The translations under genes and the position numbers were made by a program. A DNA stretch of 64,000 nt, from contig NZ_VHLG01000017.1 in the NCBI RefSeq assembly GCF_006516955.1, positions 20,714 to 84,713 of the forward strand. The letters run 5' to 3'. The stretch's first letter is position 1, and each line of letters opens with the position of its first letter. The notes below the pieces were generated by a model that had not been told where the DNA came from, did no database searches, and was given only the letters and a program-made list of their open reading frames with translations. Positions 43,369 through 52,461 of the stretch are shown here, one piece after another. Source of the stretch: Martelella alba (GTDB lineage Bacteria > Pseudomonadota > Alphaproteobacteria > Rhizobiales > Rhizobiaceae).

Positions 43369-43761
43369 ATGGCGGAAGAGCGGGAAGCCAAGCAGACAAG
43401 CGGCCGCATAGCAGCCGTGGTGGATCTCGGGCAATATCGCAGCAACAGCGGCAAGGAAGCCCTGCCGGTCACCTTTCACCGGCGCGAACTTGATGCAATC
43501 CTCTGGATTTACGGCCGCATGGTCGGCGAGGGTGAATGGCGCGACTATGCTATCGACCATATGAAGGATTGCGCGGTTTTTTCAGTGTTCAAGCGATCGG
43601 GAGAGATGCCGCTTTTTCGCATCGAGAAAAATCCGAAACTGGCGGCGAAACAGGGGGCCTTTTCTGTCACCAATACAGCTGGCATGGTGCTCAAGCGCGG
43701 CCATGATCTCAGACAGGTGCTGAAAGTCTTCGATCGCAAGCTGAAGCTTGTCGAAAAATAG
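43369..43761 (+). CDS. DUF2794 family protein
   Basis: Cytoplasmic protein of 130 residues that matches the alphaproteobacterial DUF2794 family: VTFHRRELDAILWIYGRMV and EWRDYAIDHMKDCAVFSVFK, then LFRIEKNPKLA and LKRGHDLRQVLKVFDRKLK. Function is unknown. AGGAG upstream of the ATG supports the start. It stands alone between minus-strand genes. Confidence 0.88.
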   Translation: MAEEREAKQTSGRIAAVVDLGQYRSNSGKEALPVTFHRRELDAILWIYGRMVGEGEWRDYAIDHMKDCAVFSVFKRSGEMPLFRIEKNPKLAAKQGAFSVTNTAGMVLKRGHDLRQVLKVFDRKLKLVEK

Positions 43762-43808
43762 CGATCTTCCATTGCCCGCAGAGGGTCACCGGTGCCGGAA
43801 CGGCCGTC

Positions 43809-44357
43809 TCACATGACGCCGGGATAACGGCCGGTATCGGCCAGCGTCGTCGTGCCATCGCCGAGACTTTTCTGCATGAAAACGGTATCCAGCCAGCCGC
43901 CATGCTTGAAACCAGTGCCCTCCAGCCTGCCGGCATCGGCAAAGCCGAGACCGCGATGCAGCGCCACCGAGGCGGGTGCCGCGCCGCCGATAACGGCGAT
44001 CATCTGCCGGAAGCCCAGAGCCTGCGAAGCCTCGATCAGGCTTGAAAGCAGCGCCTTGCCGATGCCGCGGCCGCGCTGGTCTTTGGCGATATAAATGGAA
44101 TCCTCAACGATCCAGCGATAGGCCGGTCGGGTGCGGAAGGCCGAGGCATAGGCATAGCCAATCAGCGTTCCGTCTTCATCTGTGGCGGCAAAATAGGGAT
44201 AGCGTTTTTCAAGGATCGCATCCATGCGGGCGTGCATCTCAGTCTCATCCGGCGGGTCGAGCTCGTAGCTGGCCGTGCCGTTCAGAACACTTTCGGCATA
44301 GATGGCGGTGATGGCAGGGAGGTCGTCGTGGCCTGCGGGGCGGATGGTGATGGTCAT
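43809..44357 (-). CDS. GNAT N-acetyltransferase, phosphinothricin/methionine sulfoximine type
   Basis: Acetyltransferase of 182 residues. The N-terminus TIRPAGHDDLPAITAIYAES and GTASYELDPPDETEM are typical of the PAT/MnaT group that acetylates amino acid analogues such as phosphinothricin and methionine sulfoximine. The acetyl-CoA loop is DQRGRGIGKALLSSLIE, followed by IAVIGGAAPASVALHRGLGF. The start is ATG 44357; ATG 44384 is possible. A terminator of the upstream gene lies at 44425-44442. Confidence 0.88.
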   Translation of the reverse strand: MTITIRPAGHDDLPAITAIYAESVLNGTASYELDPPDETEMHARMDAILEKRYPYFAATDEDGTLIGYAYASAFRTRPAYRWIVEDSIYIAKDQRGRGIGKALLSSLIEASQALGFRQMIAVIGGAAPASVALHRGLGFADAGRLEGTGFKHGGWLDTVFMQKSLGDGTTTLADTGRYPGVM

Positions 44358-44418
44358 GGGCAGAAAGTCTCGTCTTTTCCCCATGACTGTGGGGCGCATT
44401 TCCGTCTTTGGCAAGCAC

Positions 44419-44445
44419 AAAAAAGGCGGCTCGAAAGCCGCCTTT
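44419..44445 (-). terminator. Rho-independent terminator of the Bax-inhibitor gene
   Basis: GGCGGCT-TTCG-AGCCGCC on the minus strand, with a 7-bp stem and stable UUCG loop, is followed by TTTTTTGTG, 25 bp after the stop at 44467. The plus strand has only TTT. Confidence 0.88.
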
Positions 44446-44466
44446 GATGAAAGGTTCCGCCAGCGA

Positions 44467-45210
44467 TCAGTTGCGGCTGTTGCCGAACAGGCGCAGCAGG
44501 AACAGGAACATGTTGATGAAGTCGAGATAGAGCGTCAGCGCGCCCATGACAGCCTTGCGGCCGGCGATTTCGTGGCCATCGCCTTCATAATACATTTCCT
44601 TGATCTTCTGGGTGTCCCAAGCCGTCAGGCCAGCAAAGACCAGAACGCCGAGAACGGAGACGGCGAAGCTGAGCGCTGCCGACTGCAGGAAGATGTTGAC
44701 CAGCATGGCAATGATGATGCCGAACAGGCCCATTACCATGAAGGAACCCATGGCCGAAAGGTCACGCCGTGTGGTGTAGCCATAAAGCGACAGGGCGCCG
44801 AAGGATGCGGCGGTGATGAAGAAGGTCTGGACGATGCTCTGGCCGGTATAGACCAGGAAGATCGTTGAAAGCGAAAGACCGGTCAGTGCGGCATAGACCC
44901 AGAAGGCGCCCTGCGCGGCGGCTACGGTCATCTTGTTGATGCGGAACGCCAGGAAGAAGAAGGCGATCAGCGGTGCGAACATGACGAGCCACTTCAGCGG
45001 GGATGCGTACATGACCTGGCCGAACTGGGTCAGCTGGCCGTTGGAGACGGACAGGCTGAAAACACCAAAGGCCGCCACACCGGTGATCACCAGACCGAGC
45101 GCCATCAGGTTATAGACCCGGAGCATGTAGGCGCGCAGGCCCTGGTCGATTTCAGCATCCGAACGCACTCCCGTCTGCGCGCGGTTCTGATAGTTACGAA
45201 GATCAGCCAT
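44467..45210 (-). CDS. Bax inhibitor-1/YccA-family membrane protein
   Basis: Inner-membrane protein of 247 residues with seven hydrophobic segments. It begins with RAYMLRVYNLMALGLVITG and has the family features YTGQSIVQTFFITAASFGAL, GLTAWDTQKIKEMY (with the conserved Asp of the ion pair) and LTLYLDFINMFLFLLRLFG at the end. YccA/YbhL proteins interact with FtsH or act as pH-sensitive calcium leaks; the role here is not defined. The ATG at 45210 follows AGAGGAATT. The frame extends upstream to 45264 without ribosome site. Confidence 0.93.
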   Translation of the reverse strand: MADLRNYQNRAQTGVRSDAEIDQGLRAYMLRVYNLMALGLVITGVAAFGVFSLSVSNGQLTQFGQVMYASPLKWLVMFAPLIAFFFLAFRINKMTVAAAQGAFWVYAALTGLSLSTIFLVYTGQSIVQTFFITAASFGALSLYGYTTRRDLSAMGSFMVMGLFGIIIAMLVNIFLQSAALSFAVSVLGVLVFAGLTAWDTQKIKEMYYEGDGHEIAGRKAVMGALTLYLDFINMFLFLLRLFGNSRN

Positions 45211-45498
45211 TGAATTCCTCTTTAAAAGCTCCGTATGGGTTACGGTGTCGGGCGGTGCACCCATAGCACACGCCCCGGCGCCGCTGCGGAGCCCAGCAAG
45301 CCTACGGTTAATATGATGGGAGAATAGTGGCGATACAAGGCTTTTGCGTGCGAAAAGCGCGGGCTGAAACTCAAAATTTCGTCAGTATTTGTGAACGCCC
45401 CCTCAAAATCGGCGTCCGGGACCCCATCTGACTGAAAAGCCGTCGGAAAATACCGGTTTTCCGTGGCAGACGGATCAGCAACCGGAAAGGACGTATCC

Positions 45499-45705
45499 AT
45501 GCGCTATTTCATCGCGGTCATCCTCCCATGGCTCTCGTTTTTCACCATTGGCAAGCCGATTTCCGGCATTATCTGCCTCATCCTCCAGATCACTCTGATC
45601 GGCTGGCCGGTTGCTGCCATCTGGGCCTTGTTTGCAGTGCAGAATTTCTACGCTGACCGTCGCAATGATGCGCTGCTGGATGCGTTGCGCGACCGGCGTG
45701 ACTGA
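45499..45705 (+). CDS. Small YqaE/Pmp3-like membrane protein
   Basis: Protein of 68 residues with two hydrophobic helices (YFIAVILPWLSFF, GIICLILQITLIGWPVAAIW) and a charged tail FYADRRNDALLDALRDRRD. This arrangement resembles the YqaE/Pmp3 stress-related membrane proteins. AAGGA 9 bases before the ATG at 45499 supports the start. The preceding 288 bp (45211-45498) show no gene. Confidence 0.7.
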   Translation: MRYFIAVILPWLSFFTIGKPISGIICLILQITLIGWPVAAIWALFAVQNFYADRRNDALLDALRDRRD

Positions 45706-45734
45706 AGGGGAGGGGCGGGCTCGGCCCGCAGGCT

Positions 45735-48281
45735 TTAAAGCTCCCGCAGATAGAGCGATGCCTTCTGGCCGAGAATGTGCCAGGTTCCGAACAGGCCGAT
45801 CGTGACGGTGACGATCACTGCCAGGATGACGGTCGACAGTGCCGTGAGCGGCAGCAGCGTGAAGGGCAGGGTCATGATCTTCGCCACCGCATACCAAGCG
45901 GCGATGCTGCCGGCCAGCAGCGCAAAGACGCCGGTCAGCAAGCCCAGAAGTGCATATTCATAGATGAAAGCGCGGATCAGCGCCGGGCGGGTGGCGCCGA
46001 GTGTTTTCAGCACAACGGAATCATGACCACGCCGCCTGTTGCCGGCCGAAAGCGCGCCGGCCAGAACCAGCATGGCGGCGAGAAGCGCGATCACGGCGGC
46101 GGCGCGGATCGCGGTGCCGAGCTGGCTCACCAGCTTGCCTGCGACGTCGAGCGCGCTTTTCACCTCAATCGTCGTGACCGTCGGATAGGCATTGGCGACA
46201 GCACGCATCACGGCGGCATTGGTGGCGGTATCGGCACTCTGGTCCACAAGCGTTGCGAGATAGCTCACCGGTGCTCCGGCAAAGGTGTTGGGCGAGAAGA
46301 CCATGACGAAATTGATCGACATGGATTGCCATTCCACCTTGCGGAAATTGGCGATTGTCGCGGTGATCTCACGGCCGAGAACCTGAACCGTCACCGTGTC
46401 GCCAAGTTTCAGGCCAAGCTCCTTGCCCTCTTCCTCGGAAAAGGAGACGAGCGGTGGGCCGGCATAGTCTTTCGCCCACCATTCGCCTTCGGCAAGCGTC
46501 GAATTTTCAGGCAGGGCCTCGGCAAAGGTGATGCCGCGGTCGCCGCGCAGCACCCAGCGCCCGCCCGGCGCGACATTGGCTTCCGACGGTTTGACGCCGT
46601 TCAGCGCCGTGATGCGCCCGCGCAGCATCGGCACCATGGAAAGATCGCCGCCGGGGGCTTCCTGCCCGACGATCTCTCTGAAGCCATCGGCTTCATTGCC
46701 CTGAATGTCGACGAAGAAGAAGTCCGGCGCGCGTTCTGGAAGGCTCGCCGACAGTTCGCGGTTGAGATTGCCGTCGACCAGCGCCAGCGCCACCAGCAGT
46801 GTCAGGCCGAGGCCGAGCGACAGCACCACCGGCCCCGTCAGTGCGCCGGGACGGTGCAGATTGCCGAGCGCCAGTCTGAGCGACGGCTGATGCGGGCGCG
46901 GGGTGATGCGGGCAATTGCCTTGATGCCGGTGGCAACAAATCGCAGGATCAGGAAGGAGCCGGCCATGGCGGCGAGAAAGATTGCCGCCAGCTGACGGTC
47001 CTCTGCGGTGAAGATGGCAAGGGCTGCTATGAGGCCAAGCGTGAGGGCAGCGGTGAGGAGATAGGAGAGCGGCAGTTTGCGGGTCGTCTCGAAGGTCATG
47101 GCACGGGTCAGCGCCGTGGCCGGGACGGCGCGCGCGCTGGCAAGTGCGGGAATGGCGAAGGCGATCGCGGTCAGCAGGCCGAATGCCGCCGCCAGCAGCA
47201 GGGCGCCGGGATAAAGGGCAGCGGTTGCGCCGATCGGCAGGATATCAGCCAGAAGCGGCAAAGCGATGAAGGGAATGAGCGCGCCGAAGACGAGGCCGAT
47301 CGCAATGCCGATCAGGGCGACAAGCACAATCTGGAGAAAATAGATCATCACCACCGTGCCGGCCGGAGCGCCTAGGCATTTGAACGCAGCGATGGCATTG
47401 CGCCGCCCTTCCAGATAGGCACTGACCGCATTGGCAATGCCGACACCACCGGCAATCAGCGTGGCAAGGCCGACAAGTGTCAGGAACTGTGACAGCCGGT
47501 CGACGTTTTCCGACAGGGAGGGGGCGGCGCGTTCACTGGTTCGGATTGACCAGCCTGCGTCGGGAAAGCGCTTCTTGGCGGCGTCGCTCAAGGCGGAGAC
47601 ATTGGCCTGCGGGTCGGAAAGCTTCACCCGATAGGCATAGGAAACAAGGCTGCCAGTGGTCACCAGGCCGGAGGCTTCAAGCGCCTTGGTGCTCAAAAGC
47701 ACGCGCGGGGCAAAGCCGAAACCTTCCGACAGCGCATCGGGTTCCTCGGTGATCGTGCCGGTGACCGCGAGCTTTGCATTGCCGAGAAGCAGCGTATCGC
47801 CGATGGCAAGGCCGAGCCTGTCGATCAGCAGCGGCGCCACAAGCACGCCATAGCGATCACCGGACTGTGCCAGAGCCTGTTTCAGTGGCGCGTCAGGATC
47901 GGCAATGACGCTGCCATAGAGCGGATAGAGACTGTCCACCGCCTTGACCTCGACCAGCGACTGGTCGCTGCCATCTGCCTTGCGTGCCATGGAGCGCAGC
48001 GTGATCGCCTGAGACACCGTGCCAAGGCCTTCTACATAGGAGAGCATGTCGCCGGAAAGCGGTTCATTGTCCGTCTCAAAGCGGATATCACCGGCCAGAA
48101 GCTGGCGCCCGCGCTCGGAGATTCCGGCATTGACGGCATCAGCAACGGAATTGACTGCGGCAATGGCGGTGACGCCGAGGGCGATGCAGGCGAGGAAAAT
48201 GTAAAAACCGGCAAGGCCGCCGCGCATTTCGCGCAGGGCAAAGCGAAGGGCAAGAGCGGGATTGGCGCGACTTTTCATCAT
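45735..48281 (-). CDS. ybbP: ABC transporter permease, FtsX/MacB-like (YbbP type)
   Basis: Large permease of 848 residues with about ten membrane helices and two FtsX-like halves. The N-terminus ALRFALREMRGGLAGFYIFL and the first periplasmic domain (LLAGDIRFETDNEP) are typical of YbbP. A second extracellular domain is followed by AAAVIALLAAMLVLAGALSAGNRRRGHDSVVLKTLGAT, the FtsX signature. It pairs with the ATPase gene upstream, overlapping it by 4 bp. In E. coli ybbA-ybbP is divergent from tesA, the same arrangement as here. Substrate unknown; probably lipid or lipoprotein-related export. Confidence 0.93.
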   Translation of the reverse strand: MMKSRANPALALRFALREMRGGLAGFYIFLACIALGVTAIAAVNSVADAVNAGISERGRQLLAGDIRFETDNEPLSGDMLSYVEGLGTVSQAITLRSMARKADGSDQSLVEVKAVDSLYPLYGSVIADPDAPLKQALAQSGDRYGVLVAPLLIDRLGLAIGDTLLLGNAKLAVTGTITEEPDALSEGFGFAPRVLLSTKALEASGLVTTGSLVSYAYRVKLSDPQANVSALSDAAKKRFPDAGWSIRTSERAAPSLSENVDRLSQFLTLVGLATLIAGGVGIANAVSAYLEGRRNAIAAFKCLGAPAGTVVMIYFLQIVLVALIGIAIGLVFGALIPFIALPLLADILPIGATAALYPGALLLAAAFGLLTAIAFAIPALASARAVPATALTRAMTFETTRKLPLSYLLTAALTLGLIAALAIFTAEDRQLAAIFLAAMAGSFLILRFVATGIKAIARITPRPHQPSLRLALGNLHRPGALTGPVVLSLGLGLTLLVALALVDGNLNRELSASLPERAPDFFFVDIQGNEADGFREIVGQEAPGGDLSMVPMLRGRITALNGVKPSEANVAPGGRWVLRGDRGITFAEALPENSTLAEGEWWAKDYAGPPLVSFSEEEGKELGLKLGDTVTVQVLGREITATIANFRKVEWQSMSINFVMVFSPNTFAGAPVSYLATLVDQSADTATNAAVMRAVANAYPTVTTIEVKSALDVAGKLVSQLGTAIRAAAVIALLAAMLVLAGALSAGNRRRGHDSVVLKTLGATRPALIRAFIYEYALLGLLTGVFALLAGSIAAWYAVAKIMTLPFTLLPLTALSTVILAVIVTVTIGLFGTWHILGQKASLYLREL

Positions 48282-49006
48282 TCGGCGGCCCGTCCGCCCT
48301 GCACGGGATGGCCGTCATCGGTGCTTTTCAGCCCGTCATCGGCAATTTCGCCGGAGCGAACGTGAACCTGGCGGTCGCAGCGCGCGGCAAGGGCGGGATC
48401 ATGGGTCACCAGTACCAGCGTCGTGCCGCTTTCCTTCTGCGCGGAAAACAGCAGATCGGCAATCTGCCGTCCGGTCTCGCCATCGAGGTTGCCAGTGGGC
48501 TCATCGGCAATCAGCAGGGCAGGGCGTGGAGCGAGGGCGCGGGCAATGGCAACGCGCTGCTGTTCGCCTCCGGAAAGCTGGCCGGGGTAATGGTCAAGCC
48601 TTTCGCCGAGCCCGACGCTTGTCAGCGCCGCACGGGCAACATCAAAGGCATCGCGACGGCCGGCAAGTTCAAGCGGAATGGCGGCATTTTCCAATGCGGT
48701 CATGTTGGCGATCAGATGGAAGGACTGGAAGACGATGCCGATATTCTCGCCGCGAAAGGCGGCGAGCGCATCTTCGGAAAGGGGACCAAGCGCCGTGCCG
48801 TCAATCGTCACTTCGCCACCATCAAGCCGTTCAAGGCCAGCTAGCACCATCAAGAGCGTCGACTTGCCCGAGCCTGATGGCCCGAGAATGCCGACGGAAT
48901 GTCCGGCTTCGATGGAAAGCGACATGTTTTTCAGCACATGCACGGCAGCGGAACCGGCCCCGAGTGTCAGGTCGGCATTCTTCAGTTCGATCAGAAAGGC
49001 GCTCAA
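48278..49006 (-). CDS. ybbA: ABC transporter ATPase, LolD/YbbA type
   Basis: ATPase of about 242 residues. Walker A GPSGSGKST, Q loop VFQSFHLIANMTALENA, signature LSGGEQQRVAIARALA, Walker B LLIADEPTGNLDGETG, and switch VTHDPALA are in order, as in LolD/MacB-type ATPases. The start is uncertain: a TTG at 49006, with GGAATGA upstream, gives the normal N-terminus; the frame is open to 49081. Coupled to the permease by a 4-bp overlap. Confidence 0.92.
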   Translation of the reverse strand: MSAFLIELKNADLTLGAGSAAVHVLKNMSLSIEAGHSVGILGPSGSGKSTLLMVLAGLERLDGGEVTIDGTALGPLSEDALAAFRGENIGIVFQSFHLIANMTALENAAIPLELAGRRDAFDVARAALTSVGLGERLDHYPGQLSGGEQQRVAIARALAPRPALLIADEPTGNLDGETGRQIADLLFSAQKESGTTLVLVTHDPALAARCDRQVHVRSGEIADDGLKSTDDGHPVQGGRAAE

Positions 49007-49116
49007 AATATCATTCCGCTTTGAAAACCGGCCCTGCCAACAACACATTAGTCTGTGCCGATAGGCGGTCGCCGCTACCATGAAATCAGTTTCATACTGA
49101 ATTTAGGAATCCCGAT

Positions 49117-49758
49117 ATGCAATTCAAACCCTTACGTCTTTTTGCCGTCGTCACGGCGATCACGATTTCGTTTGTTCGACCCGGACTGGCTGCCGATCCG
49201 CTGAAGCTTGTCGTTTTCGGCGACAGCCTGGTTGCCGGTTATGAGCTGGCGGCGGGGGAGGATTATCCGGCACAGCTGGAAAAGGCGCTGAACGATGCGG
49301 GCTATGATGTGACGGTCACCAATGCCGGTGTGTCGGGTGACACGACGTCTGGCGGTCTTGCGCGCATCGACTGGTCCATACCCGACGGTACGGATGGGAT
49401 TTTGCTGGAGCTTGGCGCCAATGACGCGCTTCGGGGGATCCCGCCCGAAAAGACGAAGGACAATCTCGAAGCCATGCTCAGCAGGCTCTCCGAGCGGCAT
49501 ATTCCGGTGATGCTGATGGGCATGATGGCGCCGCCCAATATGGGCGATGCCTATGCGGCGGTCTTCAACGGCATTTATGAGGAACTTGCCACAACGCGCG
49601 GGCTGACGCTCTATCCGTTTTTCCTGGATGGCGTGACGACACATGCGGATTTGCAGCTGTCGGATGGTATGCATCCCAATGCAGATGGGGTGAAGGTTAT
49701 GGTTGAAAAATCACTTCCCACGGTTGAGGCCTTTCTGGCAACTATCGGGGGACAATGA
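49117..49758 (+). CDS. tesA: Periplasmic SGNH-family lysophospholipase/arylesterase TesA
   Basis: Esterase of 213 residues with a signal peptide (LRLFAVVTAITISFVRPGLA). Block I is VFGDSLVAGYEL with the nucleophile Ser, then the Gly block TNAGVSGDTTSGG, the Asn block LELGANDALRG, and the C-terminal DGMHPNADG with the catalytic Asp and His. TesA hydrolyses acyl thioesters, aryl esters and lysophospholipids in the periplasm. It is divergent from ybbA-ybbP, as in E. coli. Confidence 0.94.
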   Translation: MQFKPLRLFAVVTAITISFVRPGLAADPLKLVVFGDSLVAGYELAAGEDYPAQLEKALNDAGYDVTVTNAGVSGDTTSGGLARIDWSIPDGTDGILLELGANDALRGIPPEKTKDNLEAMLSRLSERHIPVMLMGMMAPPNMGDAYAAVFNGIYEELATTRGLTLYPFFLDGVTTHADLQLSDGMHPNADGVKVMVEKSLPTVEAFLATIGGQ

Positions 49759-49828
49759 AAATAATCCTTGCGCTTTGCGCACTTGCGTGATTCGCTGTCA
49801 GTATCCAAAGCATTTTGGGGAGCGCGTC

Positions 49829-50422
49829 ATGCCAAGATTGTTCACCGCCCTCGAAATTCCGCGCGAACAGGCATTAAGCCTTTCGCTTTTGCGCGGGGGC
49901 CTTCCCGGCGCGCGTTGGATTGATGTGGAAAACTACCACATCACCCTGCGTTTCATCGGTGATGTCGATTTCAGAACTGCTGATGAAGTCGTGCATTGGC
50001 TGGATCGCATCGAGCGGCCTTCCTTTTCCATCAGACTGTCCGGTACGGGATCTTTCGGTTCGAAAAAACCGCATGCGCTGTGGGCGGGTGTTCCCTATGT
50101 GCCGGAGCTTTACGCGCTTCAGGGCGAGATCGAGCGGATCTGCCAGCGCATCGGGCTCGGGGCTGATCCGCGCAAGTTTACCCCGCATGTGACGCTGGCG
50201 CGGCTTCGGGGCTCGAAACTCGCCGATGTGGCCGACTATCTTTCCGCGCGCGGCAATTTCCAGACCATGCCGTTCAAGGTTGGCCGTTTCGTGCTGCTGT
50301 CATCACGTGATTCGGTCGGCGGCGGTCCCTATCGGGTGGAAGAGGCTTTCGATCTGGTCGATGAGGATCGTTATGAAAGCTTCGATATGAGCGACTGGCA
50401 GCCGGCCACCAGCATGTCGTAG
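49829..50422 (+). CDS. thpR: RNA 2',3'-cyclic phosphodiesterase (2H family)
   Basis: 2H phosphoesterase of 197 residues. The two catalytic HxTx motifs are HITLRF at about residue 37 and HVTLAR at about 119; FTALEIP and SFGSKKPHALWAGV are family features. It opens 2',3'-cyclic phosphates on RNA or nucleotides. The ATG at 49829 follows GGGGAG; the upstream frame lies over the tesA end. Its last 52 bp overlap the end of the convergent phosphatase gene. Confidence 0.93.
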   Translation: MPRLFTALEIPREQALSLSLLRGGLPGARWIDVENYHITLRFIGDVDFRTADEVVHWLDRIERPSFSIRLSGTGSFGSKKPHALWAGVPYVPELYALQGEIERICQRIGLGADPRKFTPHVTLARLRGSKLADVADYLSARGNFQTMPFKVGRFVLLSSRDSVGGGPYRVEEAFDLVDEDRYESFDMSDWQPATSMS

Positions 50423-50844
50423 ACGGTGTCGAAGCCGCCCGCTCCGCCATAATAGGGATCGGGAACATCTTCGAGAAAACCGAGTGTGAAGTCACGAAAA
50501 AGCACGATTTCGGCGCTAGCTTGGCCGCGTGACATCTGCTTCATCTGTGCGAGATTTCCGCGATCCATCGCCAGAATGAGCGAGAATGTCTGGAAATCGC
50601 TTGCTTTGATCTTGCGGGCACGCTGGTTGGAAATGTCGAATCCATGGGTCCTTGCCACAGCACGGGAGCGCGGATCGGGCAATTCGCCTTCATGCCAGCC
50701 GCCGGTTCCGGCCGAATCGACGATAAAATCGCCGCCGCGCCCGGCCTTTTCAGCGAGATTGACAAAGACGCCCTCGGCAAGCGGGGAACGGCAGATATTG
50801 CCGGTGCAAACAAATAACAAAGAAGGTTTGACGGTCGGGATCAT
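50371..50844 (-). CDS. Low-molecular-weight protein-tyrosine phosphatase
   Basis: Phosphatase of 157 residues. The active-site P-loop LFVCTGNICRSPLAEG is at residues 10-25, with the nucleophilic Cys and the Arg, and DPYYGG near residue 127 provides the general acid Asp. These enzymes dephosphorylate tyrosine-phosphorylated proteins. The annotated ATG at 50844 overlaps the divergent start at 50843; an internal TTG at 50820 would give a start just before the P-loop as in many relatives. The end overlaps thpR by 52 bp. Confidence 0.93.
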   Translation of the reverse strand: MIPTVKPSLLFVCTGNICRSPLAEGVFVNLAEKAGRGGDFIVDSAGTGGWHEGELPDPRSRAVARTHGFDISNQRARKIKASDFQTFSLILAMDRGNLAQMKQMSRGQASAEIVLFRDFTLGFLEDVPDPYYGGAGGFDTVYDMLVAGCQSLISKLS

Positions 50845-51211
50845 GGTGCTCGTCTGGAAACGTGAAAAATTCGAAGGTGGCAGTCAGCCTGCTGACGAGG
50901 ATGCCACGAAAAATCGCCGGCTGGAACCGTCGGAAATCGAAACCGCGCTGTCCGGTCTCGGCGGCTGGATCGTCACCGAGAACGAAACGGCCATCTGCCG
51001 CGATTTCGTCTTCGCTGACTTCCGCCAAGCTTTCGCTTTCATGAGCGAGTGCGCTCTGGTTGCCGAGCGGCTTGACCATCACCCGGACTGGAATAACTCC
51101 TTTGCCCGGGTCGGGGTCAGCCTTTCGACCCATGCGGCGGGCGGCATTACCAGCCGGGATGTCGCGCTGGCGGCCGAGATGGACAGGGCGGCAGGCCGGT
51201 TCGGGCTTTGA
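50843..51211 (+). CDS. phhB: Pterin-4a-carbinolamine dehydratase (DCoH/PhhB family)
   Basis: Protein of 122 residues. The DCoH features are the helix SEIETALSGLGGW, DFRQAFAFMSECALVAERLDHHPDWNN with the catalytic His pair, and LSTHAAGGITSRDVALA. It recycles the pterin cofactor after aromatic hydroxylation. The N-terminus (residues 1-28) is longer than usual and no in-frame ATG is available further in; the start overlaps that of the divergent phosphatase. phhA is not in this window. Confidence 0.88.
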   Translation: MVLVWKREKFEGGSQPADEDATKNRRLEPSEIETALSGLGGWIVTENETAICRDFVFADFRQAFAFMSECALVAERLDHHPDWNNSFARVGVSLSTHAAGGITSRDVALAAEMDRAAGRFGL

Positions 51212-51262
51212 ATATGCCTGTCGCGCGCCCATATCTCTTCTCTATGCAAGGAGCGAGCGCGT

Positions 51263-51634
51263 ATGGATGACGTGAAATTCGGTGAAATTCTGGAACCGGG
51301 CGATGAAGACACCCGTACCGGTCGCGAACAGGCCGTGCGTGAGGGGTTCTGGATGACGCTGCGCCGGGCGGCGGGCAAGATCCCCTTTGCCCGCGATGTC
51401 GTTGCCGCCTACTACTGTGCGCTCGATCGGGATACGCCTGCAACGGCACGCGGCGTGCTGCTGGGCGCGCTCGCCTATTTCGTCATGCCTGCCGATCTGG
51501 TGCCGGATGTTTTCGCCGTTGTTGGCTTTTCCGATGATGTGGCGGTGCTGACGGCGGCTTTTGCCATGATCCGCGGCAATCTGCGGCCGGTACATTATGA
51601 ACGTGCCGACAAGGCTCTTGCCGAAACGGGCTAG
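51263..51634 (+). CDS. DUF1232 (YkvA-type) membrane protein
   Basis: Protein of 123 residues matching DUF1232. The core is ALDRDTPATARGVLLGALAYFVMPADLVPDVFAVVGFSDDVAVL, where MPADLVPD-like sequence and GFSDD are characteristic. One or two hydrophobic segments. The function is unknown. AAGGAGCG upstream supports the ATG. It follows phhB by 51 bp. Confidence 0.9.
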   Translation: MDDVKFGEILEPGDEDTRTGREQAVREGFWMTLRRAAGKIPFARDVVAAYYCALDRDTPATARGVLLGALAYFVMPADLVPDVFAVVGFSDDVAVLTAAFAMIRGNLRPVHYERADKALAETG

Positions 51635-51906
51635 GTGCGCCAGTCTCCTTTCCGGTCAGTGCGTTTTCGGGCCGGATCGGCGCTGTTATGAGGTGTTCTG
51701 CCGCGATGCCCAATTCTCGCCCCGTTTCACCGTCTTAAACAGAAAAATAGGCGGTTCGGGGCGCGGGAAGGGCTGCAAGGCGTTGAAACGGGGCTTGTTG
51801 ACGCTTTGGTAACCTCGAATGCGTATCAAAGTTCCGAACTAGGTTCGTATCGGCCCGGTCGTTTGCATGAGCGGGCCCGCGGCAAGCAAAAAAACGGCAG
51901 GACAAC

Positions 51907-52410
51907 ATGTTTGTAGAAAGAATTGTTATCGTATTGGCTCTCCTGTTCGCTGGCGTGTCGGCCGCTTCCGCGCAGACGCCGACCCCGATACAGAAATTCG
52001 ATGCATGGGTTGCCTATTCCTACCAGTCGGATGCCGGCAAGGTCTGCTACGTGCTTTCTGTTCCGGCCAAGAAGGAGCCCGCCAATGTTGATCATGGCGA
52101 CAACTTCTTCGTTGTCACAAAATATCCGGGGCAGAATGTTTCGCTGGAACCGCAGGCGATGATGGGGTTTGACCTGAAGCCAGGTTCGAAGATTGACGTC
52201 GTCGTCGATGGCAACAGCTTCCCGATGTATTTCAAGGGCAAGGGCGGCTGGCTTGAAAACGCAGCCCAGGAACCGGCGCTGGTCAATGCGATGAAGGGCG
52301 GCCGGTCGATGGAAGTCCGGGCGACGTCTGCCCGCGGCACCAACACGGTTCACACCTATTCGCTGATCGGTATCACGGCAGCGCTGAACAAGATTTCGGC
52401 CTGCAACTGA
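51907..52410 (+). CDS. Invasion-associated locus B (IalB)-family secreted protein
   Basis: Protein of 167 residues with a signal peptide (IVIVLALLFAGVSAASAQ). The mature part opens with FDAWVAYSYQSDAGKVCYVLS and later MGFDLKPGSKIDVVVDG, typical of IalB-type proteins found through the alphaproteobacteria. Two Cys (in KVCY and at the end, SACN) may form a disulfide. In Bartonella IalB contributes to erythrocyte entry; in free-living relatives the role is unknown. A clear terminator follows. Confidence 0.88.
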   Translation: MFVERIVIVLALLFAGVSAASAQTPTPIQKFDAWVAYSYQSDAGKVCYVLSVPAKKEPANVDHGDNFFVVTKYPGQNVSLEPQAMMGFDLKPGSKIDVVVDGNSFPMYFKGKGGWLENAAQEPALVNAMKGGRSMEVRATSARGTNTVHTYSLIGITAALNKISACN

Positions 52411-52437
52411 TCGGCTTCAGTGCATGCGCGATACCCT

Positions 52438-52461
52438 AAACCCGGCTTTTGCCGGGTTTTT
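52438..52461 (+). terminator. Rho-independent terminator after the IalB-family gene
   Basis: AAACCCGGC-TTTT-GCCGGGTTT followed by more T. The stem is 9 bp, including the A-T flanks, with a 4-base loop, 28 bp after the stop. Confidence 0.9.

Noticed and set aside
45777..47375. Plus-strand open frame of 532 codons opposite the YbbP permease
   Set aside because: Extremely Arg-, Gln- and Gly-rich translation with no family resemblance, antisense to a clear permease.
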